Under the pieces are notes generated by a model. That model was given only the letters and a program-made list of their open reading frames with translations, did not search any database and had not been told where the DNA came from. Shown here one piece after another: positions 15,710 through 22,631 of a stretch of 37,274 nucleotides of DNA (position 1 is the stretch's first letter; each line of letters starts with the position of its first letter). This stretch comes from a virus. The stretch covers positions 1 to 37,274 of IMG/VR virus record IMGVR_UViG_3300010389_000051; one strand, written 5' to 3'. A program made the position numbers and the translations under genes.

Positions 15710-17646
15710 CCCAGTTTCTGAACGATGAGATCCATGACGTACCTCACGACCTGTATGTCGTTCAGAACACTTCCGACTTCGATTCACCCGAGTTCGACGC
15801 TGACTACATCATCACTGGCATTAAGTGGTTGAGTGCTGCCAGTGACGAGTACCCGTATCAACGGACGTTGACGAAGGTTCTGAAGGATCAGGTTGACACC
15901 TCGGATGAACCTGGCGATAACAGCTTGCAGGGTTGGTGGACGAGAAGCCAAACGGACTGGTCTGGTGGTGCAGGCCAGGAGTATATGGAGCCAGCGACGG
16001 ATGATCTGGTTCGCCGCATGTTCTGGCGTTCGGCTGGTGTTGATGTGTTCACTCGCCCTGGGTTTGTGCGACTTCTCCCTGAGGCACGGTATGGAGTTGG
16101 GGAGACACAGTGGAGGCCGGGGTCTGTCACGCATCTGGCTAAGTTGCCTGGCGGGTGGGTATGGACGGTTGACAACCGTGCCTGGTTTAGCGTTGATGGC
16201 AGCACATGGGAAGTTCAGGGTCAGGGCGGGGCGAAGGCTAGTTTCACAACGGCTGTAGCCGCCGGGGAACACATGCTTTTGGGTAGACCTGATGAGGTTG
16301 TCATCCATCACTGGAAGACCCATAACCAGAATCACATTACTGGTTTCACTGGTGTGCCGGTGCTGACGTGGGTGAAGCAACGTTTGATGTTGAGTGTCGG
16401 TGACAAGGTGTGGGAGATCCCAGCCGGTGACCTTGCTGCGGATGTTGACTTGTCCAGTAAGACCCCCATCGTGGACATGAAGGATGCTTCGTGGGCTTTC
16501 GTTGGGGCTACAGGGACACCGTCAAGCATTCTGCTTGCGGGTAGTGGTGGTTCTGGCTCTGCGATTTTGTCGCTTGTCTTGGACAACAAGGGTGCCCTTC
16601 CAACGTTGACTGCCCCGATTGAGGTGGCACAGTTCCCGAACAATGAAAAGATCTTAGGGATTGCTTCTTATCTCGGCACTTATATTGGGATCCTCACGGA
16701 CAAGGGTGTCCGTGTGGGCACGGTGTCTGATGGTGGTGGCCTGGTTTACGGCCCACTGATTGGTGCACCTTCGTCTGTTGGTGACGGTAACGACATCAGC
16801 ATGTATGACAGGTTCATTTTCTACCCGGTCGCTGACGCTGGCGATGGTCGTGGTGGTATGGCGATTGTTGACTTGTCCACTGCGGATGAGGATGGGCGTA
16901 ACGCTTGGTCTACGTGGATCAGGGTCCCGAAGGACGCCGGGATGGTTGTTGACGCGATTGTCACGGGTGAACGTAAGGCGATGCTGGTGTCGGTCCGTGT
17001 TGGTTCTGGTGGCCAACAGGAGGTGATGCGTTGGGAAGCTGACCCTGATGTTGCTTTGGAAGAGAAGGGTTGGTTGAGCACCTCGTGGGTTCGGTACGGG
17101 ACCCTGGAGAAGAAGTATTTCGATGAGGTGAAGGTTGTGTGCGACCCTCCGATGGCGGGTCGTGTTGGTGTTTTCGCTTTGGATGACGAGGTGACCTCCA
17201 CGAGCCTTGGTCATTTGACTGCGGAGATTGGGCAGGAGGCTACGTTCAAGGTGAACGGACGTAAGTCCGTCACCGATATGGCGTTGCGTTTCGAGCTGGA
17301 AAGGTCAACGTCTGATGTGAAGAGTGGGCCGGTGTTGGCGGCTTGGAATCTTCGTGCGTGGCCGAGTGTGGATAGTCGTGGTGAGACGGTGGTGTTGCCG
17401 TTGTTGTGTTTCGATTTCGAGCGTGATTCTTTTGGTGTGAAGGTTGGCTATGAGGGTTATGCGAAGGATCGGTGGAATGCTTTAGTCGATGTGTTGAGTG
17501 AGGGCACTGGCGTGCAGGTGGTGGAGCAGCACTCTGGTTTCAAATACACGGCTATTGCTGAGGACGTTACGTTCACTCAGGTCGCTCCACCGACGGGTGC
17601 GTCAGGGTTTGGCGGTATCACCCAGGTTATGTTCAGAACCACATGA
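15706..17646 (+). CDS. Large tail protein, nozzle- or propeller-like
   Basis: 646 aa from GTG 15706. Repeated beta-strand blocks (GGWVWTVDNRAWFSVDGSTW; LTWVKQRLMLSVGDKVWEIP; LGTYIGILTDKGVRVGTV) suggest a beta-propeller, followed by a C-terminal beta domain. Such propellers occur in nozzle proteins of short-tailed phages such as T7 gp12. With no tape measure in the window, a tail-nozzle role is plausible but not proven; a minor tail protein of a siphovirus is the alternative. Confidence 0.65.
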   Translation: MTQFLNDEIHDVPHDLYVVQNTSDFDSPEFDADYIITGIKWLSAASDEYPYQRTLTKVLKDQVDTSDEPGDNSLQGWWTRSQTDWSGGAGQEYMEPATDDLVRRMFWRSAGVDVFTRPGFVRLLPEARYGVGETQWRPGSVTHLAKLPGGWVWTVDNRAWFSVDGSTWEVQGQGGAKASFTTAVAAGEHMLLGRPDEVVIHHWKTHNQNHITGFTGVPVLTWVKQRLMLSVGDKVWEIPAGDLAADVDLSSKTPIVDMKDASWAFVGATGTPSSILLAGSGGSGSAILSLVLDNKGALPTLTAPIEVAQFPNNEKILGIASYLGTYIGILTDKGVRVGTVSDGGGLVYGPLIGAPSSVGDGNDISMYDRFIFYPVADAGDGRGGMAIVDLSTADEDGRNAWSTWIRVPKDAGMVVDAIVTGERKAMLVSVRVGSGGQQEVMRWEADPDVALEEKGWLSTSWVRYGTLEKKYFDEVKVVCDPPMAGRVGVFALDDEVTSTSLGHLTAEIGQEATFKVNGRKSVTDMALRFELERSTSDVKSGPVLAAWNLRAWPSVDSRGETVVLPLLCFDFERDSFGVKVGYEGYAKDRWNALVDVLSEGTGVQVVEQHSGFKYTAIAEDVTFTQVAPPTGASGFGGITQVMFRTT

Positions 17647-17655
17647 GGAGAATTA

Positions 17656-18051
17656 GTGCGAATAAAGAATAAGAAGATTGTCCTCCCGACCCTTGCGGTC
17701 GGGATGCTGCTCGGTGGCGGTGTCGCATTCGCGGCTTCCGGCTCTCTCAACACCAGCCAGCTCGGTTCCGGCTCAGCGTCGGTGTCCACATGTGACTCTG
17801 CATGGGACTTGGGATTCGGTACTCCGGTTTATGACGCTGGTACCGCTACCTATCGCGTTTCGACTGTTGACTTCTCTAACGTGGCGGCTGGCTGTAATGG
17901 TCAGACGCTTGCCGTGACTGTCGTCGATGGGTCGAATGCGTCCTTGGCTGATGGCACTGTCGCTATCGCGGGAACGACTGGCACGGTAACGCTCAGCACG
18001 TCAGTTGACGCTGCAGCTACTACTAGCCTTGTGTCGGCTATTTACCAATGA
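17656..18051 (+). CDS. Exported protein with signal peptide
   Basis: 131 aa from GTG 17656 behind AGGAG. A basic start (RIKNKK), hydrophobic core (VLPTLAVGMLLGGGVAFA) and AFA-A cleavage site form a clear Sec signal peptide of about 26 residues. The mature part is Ser/Thr/Val-rich, beta-type, with two Cys (CDSAWDLGF; AAGCNG) that could form a disulfide. Its stop overlaps the next exported gene (ATGA). An exported protein at the end of the tail operon suggests a cell-surface or lysis role. Family not recognised. Confidence 0.7.
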   Translation: MRIKNKKIVLPTLAVGMLLGGGVAFAASGSLNTSQLGSGSASVSTCDSAWDLGFGTPVYDAGTATYRVSTVDFSNVAAGCNGQTLAVTVVDGSNASLADGTVAIAGTTGTVTLSTSVDAAATTSLVSAIYQ

Positions 18052-18413
18052 AAGCATTGCCCTTGGCTTTGGGTGTTGCTGTTGCTGCCATTGCCACTTC
18101 TAGTGTGGCTTATGCGGCGGGTGCGACTGTTCGGGTGAGCGCACCTCCAGCGGTTGATAGTTGTCTAACGCCTGAGTTAGAGCCGGTGATAGTTGAGGTT
18201 CTTGTGGAGGTGCCCGTGGAAGCGGAGCCAACACCAGAGCCAACACCAGAGCCAACACCAGAGCCAACCCCGGAGCCAGTCATTGAGGAATCTGTTGAAC
18301 CGTCCGAGACGGTGGAAGAGGTAGTAGATGAGCCAGTTCTGGTACCTGGGACCGGGGGACCAACACCCAGTGATTGTTCAGGTGAAGACGAAGTTGGGTG
18401 TGTTTCCGATTGA
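18048..18413 (+). CDS. Exported PTPE-repeat protein
   Basis: 121 aa. Signal peptide MKALPLALGVAVAAIATSSVAYA, then a short domain with Cys39, an acidic spacer, four to five PTPE units (about residues 60-77), an acidic region and a C-terminal GGPTPSDCSGEDEVGCVSD with two Cys. Proline-rich repeats of this type usually span the cell wall. The last 86 nt overlap the peptidoglycan-binding-like ORF in the +1 frame. A frameshift would fuse signal, spacer and wall-binding domain. Confidence 0.65.
   Translation: MKALPLALGVAVAAIATSSVAYAAGATVRVSAPPAVDSCLTPELEPVIVEVLVEVPVEAEPTPEPTPEPTPEPTPEPVIEESVEPSETVEEVVDEPVLVPGTGGPTPSDCSGEDEVGCVSD
18225..18278 (+). repeat. 12-bp tandem repeat coding PTPE
   Basis: The unit GAGCCAACACCA occurs at 18225, 18237 and 18249. 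A variant GAGCCAACCCCG follows at 18261 and a partial copy at 18273. The near-identical units indicate recent slippage expansion; copy number is likely to vary between relatives. Confidence 0.85.
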
Positions 18414-18528
18414 TGACGAGTTCACTGACCAGCTTGCTGCTCGCATACGTGGGTGGAGGAAGCTCCACGGTGAAGACCCGGATGACATCTTCATAGATGC
18501 AGCGACCTTGCAGGCTTTAGGCCTGTAA
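18328..18528 (+). CDS. Peptidoglycan-binding-like mini protein
   Basis: 66 aa. HPVIVQVKTKLGVFPIDDEF ... IRGWRKLHGEDPDD ... IDAATLQALGL resembles a PG_binding_1-type domain (LQ-x-x-LG, then a helix, then T-x-x-AL). ATG 18328 has GGAAGAGG upstream, so independent initiation is possible, but the product would then lack a signal peptide. It lies entirely downstream in another frame of the exported PTPE protein. It ends just before the bidirectional terminator. Confidence 0.6.
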   Translation: MSQFWYLGPGDQHPVIVQVKTKLGVFPIDDEFTDQLAARIRGWRKLHGEDPDDIFIDAATLQALGL

Positions 18529-18532
18529 GGCT

Positions 18533-18560
18533 GAGAGGGGAGGCTTAGGCCTCCCCTCTC
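18533..18560. terminator. Strong bidirectional terminator
   Basis: A perfect 12-bp stem (18533-18544 with 18549-18560), loop TTAG, then TTTT. It lies between the convergent late operon (ending 18528) and the leftward zinc-protein/integrase genes (ending 18570), so it probably stops both. Confidence 0.9.
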
Positions 18561-18569
18561 TTTTCGCGT

Positions 18570-18776
18570 TTAGTCCTGGACCTGGAACGTGGAGCGTCGT
18601 TTCTTGTTCGTGGTGGATAGCCCGAACTGTTTCTCCATCGACTCGATGCACCGAGTACAGAGGTCTCCCACTGTTCTCAGGCCGTCGGATCTTTTGGCGT
18701 CGATGTGGACGACTTCTCGTTTGGCGGACTCGATGGTTCCGCAGGCGTCACACAGCCTTGTCGGTATTACGGCCAT
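18570..18776 (-). CDS. Small zinc-binding protein downstream of integrase
   Basis: 68 aa. CDACG (9-13) and CTRC (40-43) form two CxxC pairs, a treble-clef or zinc-ribbon pattern, with a Lys/Arg-rich tail. ATG 18776 has GGAGAAGG upstream and lies 29 nt inside the 3' end of integrase, so the two are co-transcribed. It could be a recombination accessory or DNA-binding factor; not recognised further. Confidence 0.6.
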   Translation of the reverse strand: MAVIPTRLCDACGTIESAKREVVHIDAKRSDGLRTVGDLCTRCIESMEKQFGLSTTNKKRRSTFQVQD

Positions 18777-19749
18777 GGCCTTCTCCTAAGTACGTCACGT
18801 TGTCGGCTTGTAAGGAAGGATACAGGGGCCCGGATCGGGCCTGCTTGTCCCGCTCCGAACGGTCAACGTCGATGCCGATGTACACCTCGGACTGGTATTG
18901 GGATTTGTGGTGCAGCCAACTGGCGACCTGTCGGAGGGCTCCGTCGTATCCGAGGCGTTTCTTCTCCATGAACACGGCGGCAGCTGCAGAGCGCCTGAGG
19001 GTGTGCATTCCGGCTTTAGTTGTCGGGTATCCCATCTTCCCTAAAATCCTCTGTATGGGCCTGCTGAGACCTCCTGGGCCCAGTCCACGGGTGGGGCACA
19101 TCTCGTACTCTTGCCACCTGTTGGTGAGCTTCATCTGCGGGAGCAGATACCAGTCGTCCTGAAGCTCCCCATGTTGCTGGGCGTAGGCGATCAGGTACCG
19201 GCGGAGCTCGGCATCGAGCTCCGGGCTGATGGGCATCTGGTCATACTTCCCTGACTTATGAACGTGGACTCCAATCCAACCTTCGTTCAGGTTGATGTCA
19301 CCGAGTCGGATGCTTCGGGCTTCCGACTCTCGGGTCATCAGGTAGATCCCGATGGCCACAGCCATTCGGTCTCGACTGTTGGTGGCGGCATTCAGCAGGG
19401 CAGGGAACTGCCCCAAAGGAATGCGGAGCTTGGGTGTCTCAGGCTTCGGCTTGACCCGCTGGCCAACCAGCGGATCGAAGTCAATGGGGACGTGCTTGCG
19501 TTGCCTGGCCCACTTGAAGAAGTTCCGCAGGGCGGAGAAGTACAGGTTGTAGGTGCCGGGGCTGTTCGGGTTCATGGGCTTGGAACGCAGGAACTCGTCC
19601 ATCACTTCCGGGGTGATGGTCTTGATGTTGATGTCACCGAGGTGGGCGATCAACTTCTTCAGAACTTTGGTGTCGTTCTTGACGGTGGACTCTGACCAGC
19701 CGTTGCGGCGGTAGGCCAGGTAAGCGTCGATGGCGATGCTCAGTTTCAT
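18748..19749 (-). CDS. int: Tyrosine integrase
   Basis: 333 aa. An N-terminal SAM-like core-binding domain (1-100) precedes the catalytic domain with Arg140 (MTRESEARSIR), Lys165 (HKSGK), His249-x-x-Arg252 (HTLRR), His280 or His281 (WLHH) and nucleophile Tyr290 (SEVYIG). All key residues are present. It catalyses integration at attP/attB and so marks the phage as temperate. ATG 19749 has AGAGGAG upstream. A promoter candidate and a perfect palindrome lie in its leader. Confidence 0.93.
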   Translation of the reverse strand: MKLSIAIDAYLAYRRNGWSESTVKNDTKVLKKLIAHLGDINIKTITPEVMDEFLRSKPMNPNSPGTYNLYFSALRNFFKWARQRKHVPIDFDPLVGQRVKPKPETPKLRIPLGQFPALLNAATNSRDRMAVAIGIYLMTRESEARSIRLGDINLNEGWIGVHVHKSGKYDQMPISPELDAELRRYLIAYAQQHGELQDDWYLLPQMKLTNRWQEYEMCPTRGLGPGGLSRPIQRILGKMGYPTTKAGMHTLRRSAAAAVFMEKKRLGYDGALRQVASWLHHKSQYQSEVYIGIDVDRSERDKQARSGPLYPSLQADNVTYLGEGHGRNTDKAV

Positions 19750-19763
19750 GGTTGCTCCTCTGT

Positions 19764-19782
19764 GGTGCGCGACTCGCGCACC
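19764..19782. promoter_or_regulatory. Perfect palindrome in the integrase leader
   Basis: GGTGCGCGA, one central C, then TCGCGCACC: a 9-bp perfect inverted repeat 15 nt upstream of the integrase ATG. It could be an operator, or an RNA hairpin that hides the ribosome site (AGAGGAG lies just beside it). Confidence 0.55.
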
Positions 19783-19805
19783 GTTGTTTGGTTGTCTTGT
19801 TGGGA

Positions 19806-19834
19806 ATCATACTAACCCAGTGCGTGGAATGCAA
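19806..19834 (-). promoter_or_regulatory. Candidate integrase promoter
   Basis: On the minus strand TTGCAT (19834-19829), a 17-nt spacer, and TATGAT (19811-19806), a 5/6 match to the -10 consensus. The start would be near 19799, leaving a leader of about 50 nt that includes the palindrome. Confidence 0.45.
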
Positions 19835-19850
19835 GAACCCATCAAAGGTA

Positions 19851-19872
19851 ACCACGGTAACCATACCGTGGT
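19851..19872. promoter_or_regulatory. Inverted repeat in the int/regulator divergent region
   Basis: ACCACGGT (19851-19858), AACCAT spacer, ACCGTGGT (19865-19872): perfect 8-bp arms, with GGTAACCA directly repeated at the left. It lies between the two divergent promoters and is a good operator candidate for the regulator encoded at 19966. Confidence 0.5.
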
Positions 19873-19929
19873 GCGTACTTGGGCAAACCGGGCACGGTCC
19901 ACGAGAGAAAACTCTGACCGTCGATTTTT

Positions 19930-19959
19930 TTGGGTAAAGGGGCATCCCTGTCATACACT
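19930..19959 (+). promoter_or_regulatory. Rightward promoter for a leaderless regulator mRNA
   Basis: TTGGGT (19930-19935), 18-nt spacer, TACACT (19954-19959). The ATG of the regulator begins only 7 nt after the -10, so transcription should begin at or next to the A of the ATG. No SD is seen before this ATG. Leaderless mRNAs are common in actinobacteria. Confidence 0.55.
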
Positions 19960-19965
19960 GCAAAC

Positions 19966-20403
19966 ATGCCAGCGAAGAGATTGTTGCCATCGGACTCCAC
20001 CCTCAAGAAGTGGGTGGAGGAAGGGCTGTCTCACCAAGACATCGTGGACCGGGTTTTGGAAAGAGAAAATGTCGTTGTTTCCAAGTCTGGTGTAGCCGCA
20101 GCCCTATCAAGGGCTGGGCTTACCAACCGCATCCGCTACGACAAGCATGTTCCGTGGACACCGATCCGGCCAGACCACGCACGGGCGTATCCGTTGACGA
20201 TGCTGCGGTACCTGGCCCGGCGAGATGCCGGGGAGCAGCTGCTGCCACAGACAGGGGAACGACTGAACTCGTGGCTTGAGCGTCTTCGTGAGGAAGACGC
20301 GGTCGTGGACTACGACTACAACAGCGCCCAAGGTTTCATTTACCGGAGACGAAAGAAGGGGGATCTCGATGATCCCCCGATCAGGCCGCCGAAGAAGACC
20401 TGA
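19966..20403 (+). CDS. DNA-binding regulator (helix-turn-helix), repressor candidate
   Basis: 145 aa. Residues 11-45 (TLKKWVEEGLSHQDIVDRVL...VSKSGVAAALSRAGLTNR) look like a helix-turn-helix; residues 65-120 (YPLTMLRYLARRD...LNSWLERLREEDAVVDYD) look like a winged-helix or second helical domain. An upstream open extension from 19930 would include the promoter and is rejected. First gene right of integrase and divergent from it, the classical place for an immunity or early regulator. The repressor role is inferred. Confidence 0.65.
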   Translation: MPAKRLLPSDSTLKKWVEEGLSHQDIVDRVLERENVVVSKSGVAAALSRAGLTNRIRYDKHVPWTPIRPDHARAYPLTMLRYLARRDAGEQLLPQTGERLNSWLERLREEDAVVDYDYNSAQGFIYRRRKKGDLDDPPIRPPKKT

Positions 20404-20693
20404 GTTACCAGAGCTCGGCTTGCCGAGCGACGCCTCGCTCTGTTCCCCCGTCAGGAGCCGGACCTATGTCCCGGCTCCTCCTCCGTTCTCCGCTTCGCTC
20501 GCTTGCATCCGCCGCTCGCTCAGTGTAATGAGGACTATGAAGCCTTTCCTGGCTGAGCGCAAGTGCGACACAAGCACTTGTTACCAAAGTGTTATTCCTT
20601 TCAAGACGACACGCCGAAAGTTTCTGTTTGGTACTTGCGTCTGTCACACCCAGGCTTTATGGTCAGTGACCTGCCAATGGATACGGAGGAAAA
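20404..20693. other. 290-bp gap with hairpins and an inverted repeat
   Basis: No convincing gene. GCTCGGC/GCCGAGC (20413-20428) is a 7-bp stem with a TT loop. CAAGTGC (20560-20566) and GCACTTG (20574-20580) form an inverted repeat with a 7-nt spacer, a possible operator for the replication operon. A weak frame encoding MKPFLAERKCDTSTCYQSV and later CVCH runs through 20528-20722 but overlaps the structured DNA and the next gene. Confidence 0.4.
20454..20478 (+). terminator. Terminator-like hairpin after the regulator
   Basis: GGAGCCGG (20454-20461) pairs with CCGGCTCC (20471-20478), loop of 9 nt, followed by a C/T-rich tract. It would isolate the regulator transcript from the replication operon. 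Confidence 0.55.
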
Positions 20694-20912
20694 ATGATGG
20701 AACAGTCGACCGTTCTGGTTGACGGGGAGCACATCTACGCAACCCAAGACAGTGACGGGATCCTCGTCACGTACAGCGACAAGTGCCCTGTTCAAGAACT
20801 CAGCACGATCCTCGTCCTGGCCGCTAATGCCGGACTGGACATGAACGACCAATGGTGGGACACCCAAGAAGAACGTCACGTCCTGACGTTCGGGAACAAG
20901 GAGATCGAATGA
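20694..20912 (+). CDS. Small acidic protein, first gene of the replication operon
   Basis: 72 aa (two adjacent ATGs at 20694 and 20697), behind GGAGGA. Hydrophilic, with one Cys and a Trp-Trp pair (NDQWWDTQEERHVLTF). Its TGA overlaps the ATG of the exonuclease N-terminal ORF. Unknown function. Confidence 0.6.
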   Translation: MMEQSTVLVDGEHIYATQDSDGILVTYSDKCPVQELSTILVLAANAGLDMNDQWWDTQEERHVLTFGNKEIE

Positions 20913-21091
20913 CACCGGACAACTATTCGTTCAGCCAAGTTAACTCTTGGCTGCACTGCCCAAAGCAGTACCAACTGTCACGGCTCCTGGGTGCACCACA
21001 AACACCGAGCGTGTGGCTGGCAGCAGGCACCGCTCTCCACCAAGCCATCGAAACAATCAACCGAGCACATCATGAGAGGACAAAGAAATGA
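20909..21091 (+). CDS. Cas4/RecB-type exonuclease, N-terminal fragment
   Basis: 60 aa. SFSQVNSWLHCPKQYQLSRLL gives the family's first motif with Cys17, the usual lone N-terminal Fe-S ligand. GTALHQAIE carries His44, the family's first catalytic-site motif. The family is normally one chain of about 280-300 aa; here the frame stops after HHERTKK and the rest lies at 21237. ATGA overlaps join it to the genes on both sides. Two small polypeptides may assemble the enzyme. Confidence 0.7.
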   Translation: MTPDNYSFSQVNSWLHCPKQYQLSRLLGAPQTPSVWLAAGTALHQAIETINRAHHERTKK

Positions 21092-21240
21092 GCATCAAAG
21101 CTCCCGCGTATGAGATCCGTATCGCAGCCGAGTTCTACGGCGACAAGTGGTACCCGTTAGGCAGCGACACTCCGCTGCCGAAGGAATCCATCGTAGAAAT
21201 TTACGACGGCGGCATCCATGGGGCTGAGGATTTGGCATGA
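21088..21240 (+). CDS. 50-aa ORF lying between the exonuclease halves
   Basis: MSIKAPAYEIRIAAEFYGDK onward, ending GIHGAEDLA. ATG 21088 overlaps the upstream TGA and its own TGA overlaps the ATG at 21237, so the three genes are coupled in three different frames. It is soluble, with mixed charge and no Cys. It shows no nuclease, intein or HNH motif. It may be an inserted gene, or a subunit or inhibitor of the split enzyme. Confidence 0.55.
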   Translation: MSIKAPAYEIRIAAEFYGDKWYPLGSDTPLPKESIVEIYDGGIHGAEDLA

Positions 21241-21923
21241 TTGCAAGTTCCTCGCACGACTTCACAGATGTTTGGGCTAACGCCTTGGCGACACAGGTGG
21301 AGCGGGTCAGCGGCAGCAACCCTGACCTGCCCACGTCGCAATGGCGACGAGCCGGACGGAAGACAACAGCGAAGCCACACGGGGAAGACCTGGAATGGTG
21401 GCAAGCCGAAGGTCTCCAACAGCTCAACACTTACTACGAGTGGCTATCGAGTAGCGACTGGACTTTCGTTGAACACAACGGTGACCCGTTGATCGAGTTC
21501 AACGTGTCCGGGAACCTGGGCGACAACTACGTCAAAGGCTTCATCGACTCCGTCATGACAGACGGAGAGAAGACGATGCTGATCGACTATAAGTCCGGGT
21601 CGCGCACACCATTTGGGCTCATGCAGCTCGGCGTCTACCGCATTCTGCTGCGGAACCTGACTGGTGTGGACGCCACGCATGGCGTGTTCTGGATGACGAG
21701 GAAGGGTGAACCAACCGAGCCAGCACCACTGGATCGGTACACCAACGACTACGTCTCCAACATCTTCGCGCAGTTTCACTCCGCAGTGGACAACCGAGTG
21801 TTCATCCCGAACGAGGGATCGCACTGTTGGTCCTGCGATGTTCGCTCCGCCTGCTACATCCAAGGCGGCGTCGATGCATGGAAGTGGGACCCCGACCACC
21901 CGCAGTACGGAGGTGGCAAGTGA
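21237..21923 (+). CDS. Cas4/RecB-type exonuclease, C-terminal catalytic part
   Basis: 228 aa. GFID (Asp104), DYK (Asp117, Lys119) and QLGVY (Gln130, Tyr134) are PD-(D/E)XK motifs II, III and the Q-x-x-x-Y motif of RecB/Cas4 nucleases. Cys197, Cys200 and Cys206 (CWSCDVRSAC) form the typical C-terminal trio of the [4Fe-4S] cluster. The fourth Cys and the motif-I His are on the separate ORF at 20909. The role is probably DNA end resection for phage recombination. Confidence 0.8.
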   Translation: MIASSSHDFTDVWANALATQVERVSGSNPDLPTSQWRRAGRKTTAKPHGEDLEWWQAEGLQQLNTYYEWLSSSDWTFVEHNGDPLIEFNVSGNLGDNYVKGFIDSVMTDGEKTMLIDYKSGSRTPFGLMQLGVYRILLRNLTGVDATHGVFWMTRKGEPTEPAPLDRYTNDYVSNIFAQFHSAVDNRVFIPNEGSHCWSCDVRSACYIQGGVDAWKWDPDHPQYGGGK

Positions 21924-22210
21924 GCGAGTGGGACGACTACATCTGGAACGAAGAACCGATGGCGATGCTGGAGAACGAGTTCACTGTGTTCTGGAATCGC
22001 ATCTGCGATTCGATGTGGGAAGACGACTCCGAAGACATCGATGACGTGACCGTCACAGGTGCACCGTTCTGCGGCTGCAGCGTCTGCAGTGCCAGAGAAA
22101 CGTTCGCATTCCTGATGCCCAGGTTTATTGACCTGTGGGAATCAGGCGACATCAAGCTTGCAACAACGCAAGAACCCAACAAAGAAGGAGCAGTCAATGT
22201 CGATGAGTGA
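21920..22210 (+). CDS. Acidic protein of unknown function
   Basis: 96 aa from GTG 21920, overlapping the exonuclease TGA (GTGA). Very acidic centre (WEDDSEDIDDVTVTG) followed by CGCSVC, which could bind a metal. It overlaps the next gene by 14 nt. No family recognised. Confidence 0.6.
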   Translation: MSEWDDYIWNEEPMAMLENEFTVFWNRICDSMWEDDSEDIDDVTVTGAPFCGCSVCSARETFAFLMPRFIDLWESGDIKLATTQEPNKEGAVNVDE

Positions 22211-22631
22211 AGCGCCGTACTCAGTGACCACGAAGGTGGGCACTGATTTGCTGACCGTTCGTGGAAGTTCAGCGGACGAGTTCGTTGAGAATCTCACGAA
22301 CCTCAACGAGAACCCACTGTTCGCTGATGCCCTCGCGACTTTCCAGTCGCTCGGCGGTGGCGTGTCAGTGCAGCAGGCGGTGGCTAACGTGAAGGAAGCC
22401 ATCCCCGGCACCACGGAAGTTGGCGGTGAGCCTGAGGTTGTCACCAACCAGAAGGGGACCCGCTACACCTACAACCATCCCGATGCACCGGCGACCGCTG
22501 ACGGTCGCAAGATGCTCCTGATGGAGGGCTCGAACGCTAAGGGCCCGTTCCGTGGATGGGTGGACCCGACGCAGGGTCCGAAGCCTGCCACTCCAACGGA
22601 GAACAAAGAAGCTACTCGTTGGATTAAGTAG
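22197..22631 (+). CDS. Replication-operon protein, possible ssDNA-binding role
   Basis: 144 aa; ATG 22197 is behind GGAG. A beta-strand start (YSVTTKVGTDLLTVRGSSADEF) and a basic, Trp-containing C-terminus (GPFRGWVDPTQGPKP) make up a soluble protein. Placement between exonuclease and helicase suggests a DNA-binding accessory, for example a single-strand binding protein, but no OB-fold signature is certain. Confidence 0.55.
   Translation: MSMSEAPYSVTTKVGTDLLTVRGSSADEFVENLTNLNENPLFADALATFQSLGGGVSVQQAVANVKEAIPGTTEVGGEPEVVTNQKGTRYTYNHPDAPATADGRKMLLMEGSNAKGPFRGWVDPTQGPKPATPTENKEATRWIK

Noticed and set aside
18529-19965. Defined attP core next to integrase
   Set aside because: No convincing tRNA-end-like identity block is visible here without a host genome; the tRNA-like element at 2553 is a distant alternative that I cannot confirm.
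20528-20722. Frame encoding KCDTSTC and CVCH, a possible zinc peptide
   Set aside because: It runs through an inverted repeat and into the next gene, has no good start signal, and the Cys spacing is irregular. Kept only as a note in the gap entry.
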